From positions 620,001 through 684,000 of the forward strand of contig CAWFMB010000014.1 of the NCBI GenBank assembly GCA_963816685.1: a stretch of 64,000 bases of DNA. Reading direction: 5' to 3'. Below the pieces are notes generated by a model that saw only the letters and a program-made list of their open reading frames with translations, made no database searches and was not told the origin of the DNA. The translations under genes were made by a program, and so were the position numbers. Positions within the stretch are counted from its first letter, which is position 1. Each line of letters starts with the position of its first letter. Source of the stretch: CAVYUC01 sp963816685 (GTDB lineage: Bacteria > Bacteroidota > Bacteroidia > Bacteroidales > Prolixibacteraceae). This document shows positions 62,268 through 64,000 of the stretch, piece after piece.

Positions 62268-63149
62268 ATGAAAAAGGAACCAAAACCTAAAAGGTTAAAG
62301 AAAAGAGTGTTCAGATCGTGGCTTACATCAGCAGTAAGTATTTCAATGGTTTTACTCATGCTTGGAACACTTGCACTTATTTTGATTAATGCAGGAAAAT
62401 TATCGGATTATGTGCGCGAAAAAATTGGATTCACATTGGTTTTAAATGATAATTTGAAAGAAGTGGATGTAGTGCGTTTGCAAAAAGCATTAAACGCAAC
62501 CGATTATGTAAAAACCACAAGATATGTGGATAAAGAAGAAGCAGCCCGCGAACTTACAGAAGAACTTGGTGAAGATTTTAAAGGTTTCCTTGGATATAAT
62601 CCGCTTTTTTCCTCTATCGATGTAAAACTTTTGGCACGCTATACCAACAGCGATAGCTTGCTGATAATCGAGAAAGAATTTCTCGAATTTCCTGAAGTTA
62701 AGGAAGTTTATTATCAAAAAGATTTGGTAGCGGTTATTAACCAGAATGTAAATAAAATAGGTGTTGTTTTATTAATTGTCAGTGCTTTGATGGCTTCCAT
62801 TTTTATAGCACTTATAAATAATACGATTCGGATTTCAATTTATTCCGAACGTTTTATAATTAATACAATGCAACTTGTTGGAGCAACGCGTTCCTTCATC
62901 AGGAAACCATTTTTAAGGCGCGGATTGTTTCTTGGAATTTATGGTGCATTAATTGCAAATCTGATTTTGCTGGCAACAGTTTTTTCCTACAAAAAAGAAT
63001 TGAGTGGCATCATCAACTTCAACGATTTAAGAGTGGTGGGTTCAGTTTTTCTGCTTGTACTTGTTCTCGGCATTTTAATCTCGTGGTTATCCACCTTTTT
63101 CGCAGTAAACAAATTTCTGAAAATGAAATTTGATGAATTATTTTATTAA
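62268..63149 (+). CDS. ftsX: Cell division protein FtsX (permease subunit)
   Basis: A 293-residue membrane protein. The N-terminus (1-30) is basic and cytoplasmic, and TM1 is SAVSISMVLLMLGTLALIL. The extracytoplasmic domain follows (LNDNLKEVDVVRLQKALNA). Three more helices include IGVVLLIVSALMASIFIALI, and NTMQLVGATRSFIRKPFLRR is the conserved FtsX loop. FtsE is not in this window. I start at ATG 62268; a -7 box TACTTTTG lies at 62241-62248. DUF3098 and uppP follow, a common Bacteroidota order. Confidence 0.93.
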   Translation: MKKEPKPKRLKKRVFRSWLTSAVSISMVLLMLGTLALILINAGKLSDYVREKIGFTLVLNDNLKEVDVVRLQKALNATDYVKTTRYVDKEEAARELTEELGEDFKGFLGYNPLFSSIDVKLLARYTNSDSLLIIEKEFLEFPEVKEVYYQKDLVAVINQNVNKIGVVLLIVSALMASIFIALINNTIRISIYSERFIINTMQLVGATRSFIRKPFLRRGLFLGIYGALIANLILLATVFSYKKELSGIINFNDLRVVGSVFLLVLVLGILISWLSTFFAVNKFLKMKFDELFY

Positions 63150-63158
63150 CTATCTTTG
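63129..63158 (+). promoter_or_regulatory. Promoter inside the end of ftsX, before DUF3098
   Basis: TTTG (63129-63132) and TATCTTTG (63151-63158) are separated by 18 bp, close to the Bacteroidota consensus. The -7 box ends 8 bp before the DUF3098 ATG, so the leader would be a few bases at most. It would let DUF3098 and uppP be transcribed without ftsX. Confidence 0.5.
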
Positions 63159-63166
63159 CGGCAGTT

Positions 63167-63433
63167 ATGAAGAAAAAAATAGAAATCAAAGAAAAAAAGT
63201 CTGATGAAATTGGATTTGCCCTCGGCAAAGAAAATTATAAACTAATGGCAATTGGCTTTGCAGCTATAATAATCGGTTTTATATTAATGGCAGGAGGCGG
63301 AACCGATAATCCGGAAGTATTCAATCCCGAAATCTTTAATTTCAGACGACTCACAGTTGCCCCAATAATTTTACTGGCCGGCTTTATCTTCGAGATTTAT
63401 GCCATTATGAAAAAGCCCAAGGGCAATAATTAA
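63167..63433 (+). CDS. DUF3098 family membrane protein
   Basis: An 88-residue protein with a charged N-terminus and two transmembrane helices (about 24-45 and 64-83; YKLMAIGFAAIIIGFILMAG). This matches DUF3098, a Bacteroidota family nearly always found between ftsX and uppP. A link with cell-envelope assembly is inferred from that context. Its function is unknown. Confidence 0.9.
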   Translation: MKKKIEIKEKKSDEIGFALGKENYKLMAIGFAAIIIGFILMAGGGTDNPEVFNPEIFNFRRLTVAPIILLAGFIFEIYAIMKKPKGNN

Positions 63434-63442
63434 TCACAATTT

Positions 63443-64000
63443 ATGAATGAATTTCAGGCGCTGGTACTTGGTATCCTGCAAGGCCTTACTGAGTTTATAC
63501 CCGTAAGTTCAAGCGGGCATTTGGAACTTGGTCATGCAATACTTGGCGATTTGCAGGAAGATAACCTTCTTTTTGCTGTGGTGGTGCATCTGGCTACTGT
63601 ATTAAGTACTATTGTTGTTTTTCGGAAGGATATTGCAGAATTACTTAAAGGATTGTTGAAATTCGAATGGAATGAACCTACAATATTTATTTTTAAGTTG
63701 CTGTTTTCCACCCTACCGGTTCTGGTGCTCGGATTATTCTTTAAAGATGTAATTGAATCTTTTTTTACAGGAAATCTTGTTTTTGTTGGCAGTATGCTGC
63801 TAGTCACTGCACTGTTGTTAACGTTTGCACATTTTGTTAAAAAAGGGAATAGAAGAATCTCTTTTGGCAATGCCTTTATAATTGGAATTGCACAGGCACT
63901 GGCTGTTTTACCTGGTATTTCGCGAAGTGGGGCAACAATTGCAATGGGTTTAATGTTGAAAAACAATAAGAATGAAGTAGCCCGTTTTTCTTTTTTGATG
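63443..64000 (+). CDS. uppP: Undecaprenyl-diphosphatase, 3' end cut by window edge
   Basis: Recycles undecaprenyl diphosphate for peptidoglycan synthesis; overexpression gives bacitracin resistance. The frame is open from ATG 63443 to the right edge (186 codons of about 260-270). QGLTEFIPVSSSGHLELGHA is the first catalytic motif and AVLPGISRSGATIAMGLML the second. Membrane helices occur at the expected places. It lies 9 bp after DUF3098. Confidence 0.95.
   Translation, partial: MNEFQALVLGILQGLTEFIPVSSSGHLELGHAILGDLQEDNLLFAVVVHLATVLSTIVVFRKDIAELLKGLLKFEWNEPTIFIFKLLFSTLPVLVLGLFFKDVIESFFTGNLVFVGSMLLVTALLLTFAHFVKKGNRRISFGNAFIIGIAQALAVLPGISRSGATIAMGLMLKNNKNEVARFSFLM

Overview
The window looks like a chromosomal segment of a member of the Bacteroidota, probably order Marinilabiliales/Bacteroidales (Prolixibacteraceae-like is my best guess). 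The evidence is the gene repertoire: a GSCFA-domain protein, an RprX/RprY-type two-component system, the ftsX-DUF3098-uppP order, a large outfit of secreted glycoside hydrolases, and LytTR regulation. Promoters with a TAnnTTTG -7 box, few Shine-Dalgarno sites and moderate-to-low GC fit the same assignment. I see no rRNA, tRNA, insertion sequence, prophage or CRISPR array.

Layout. 1-10037 (minus) is a glycogen operon read from the right: branching enzyme, GSCFA protein, debranching enzyme, GT4 glycogen-synthase-like transferase, GH57 amylase, and alpha-glucan phosphorylase running off the left edge. 10038-14543 holds two paralogous small lipoproteins, one with a frameshift in its signal peptide, and a membrane-spanning AraC/TolB/TPR regulator. 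15052-21930 is housekeeping: an NADP oxidoreductase, rprY/rprX, purN, acpP-fabF-rnc and a lipid A-related membrane protein. 21931-33031 carries a striking 11-bp-periodic palindrome, an Ntn amidohydrolase, an ExbB-like channel divergent from a LytS/LytTR pair, a CDF metal exporter with a stand-alone AsnC-type domain, a GH20 hexosaminidase, an RluA enzyme, a Gfo/Idh/MocA oxidoreductase and two PH-domain membrane proteins.

33276-46706 is a carbohydrate catabolic region without SusC/SusD: RelBE-type toxin-antitoxin, GH36, sugar:H+ symporter, an MNT/HEPN toxin-antitoxin pair, a beta-helix protein, a URO-D-type methyltransferase homologue behind a double operator-like palindrome, GH29 fucosidase (frameshifted leader), eukaryotic-type hexokinase and a GH2 enzyme. 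The ribosomal operon rplM-rpsI-rpsB-tsf (46953-49570) interrupts it and has a candidate structured leader before rpsB. Beyond its terminator lies a 43-bp-period tandem array (about 20 units, 49755-50615) in a convergent gap.

52392-62204 resumes the catabolic theme: a glycyl-radical enzyme with its radical-SAM activase, YefM/YoeB, a possible PD-(D/E)XK protein, GH10 xylanase, a sulfatase and a DUF2264 protein. The glycyl-radical enzyme carries a twin-arginine-like leader, which is unexpected for this class and is the most intriguing functional observation here. The window ends in ftsX, DUF3098 and a truncated uppP.

Working model (inference): secreted GH36/GH29/GH2/GH10/GH20 enzymes and a sulfatase release sugars from a fucosylated or sulfated plant or algal glycan, the MFS symporter and hexokinase bring hexose into the cell, and surplus glucose is stored through the glycogen operon. 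The glycyl-radical enzyme may perform an anaerobic step on a released product.
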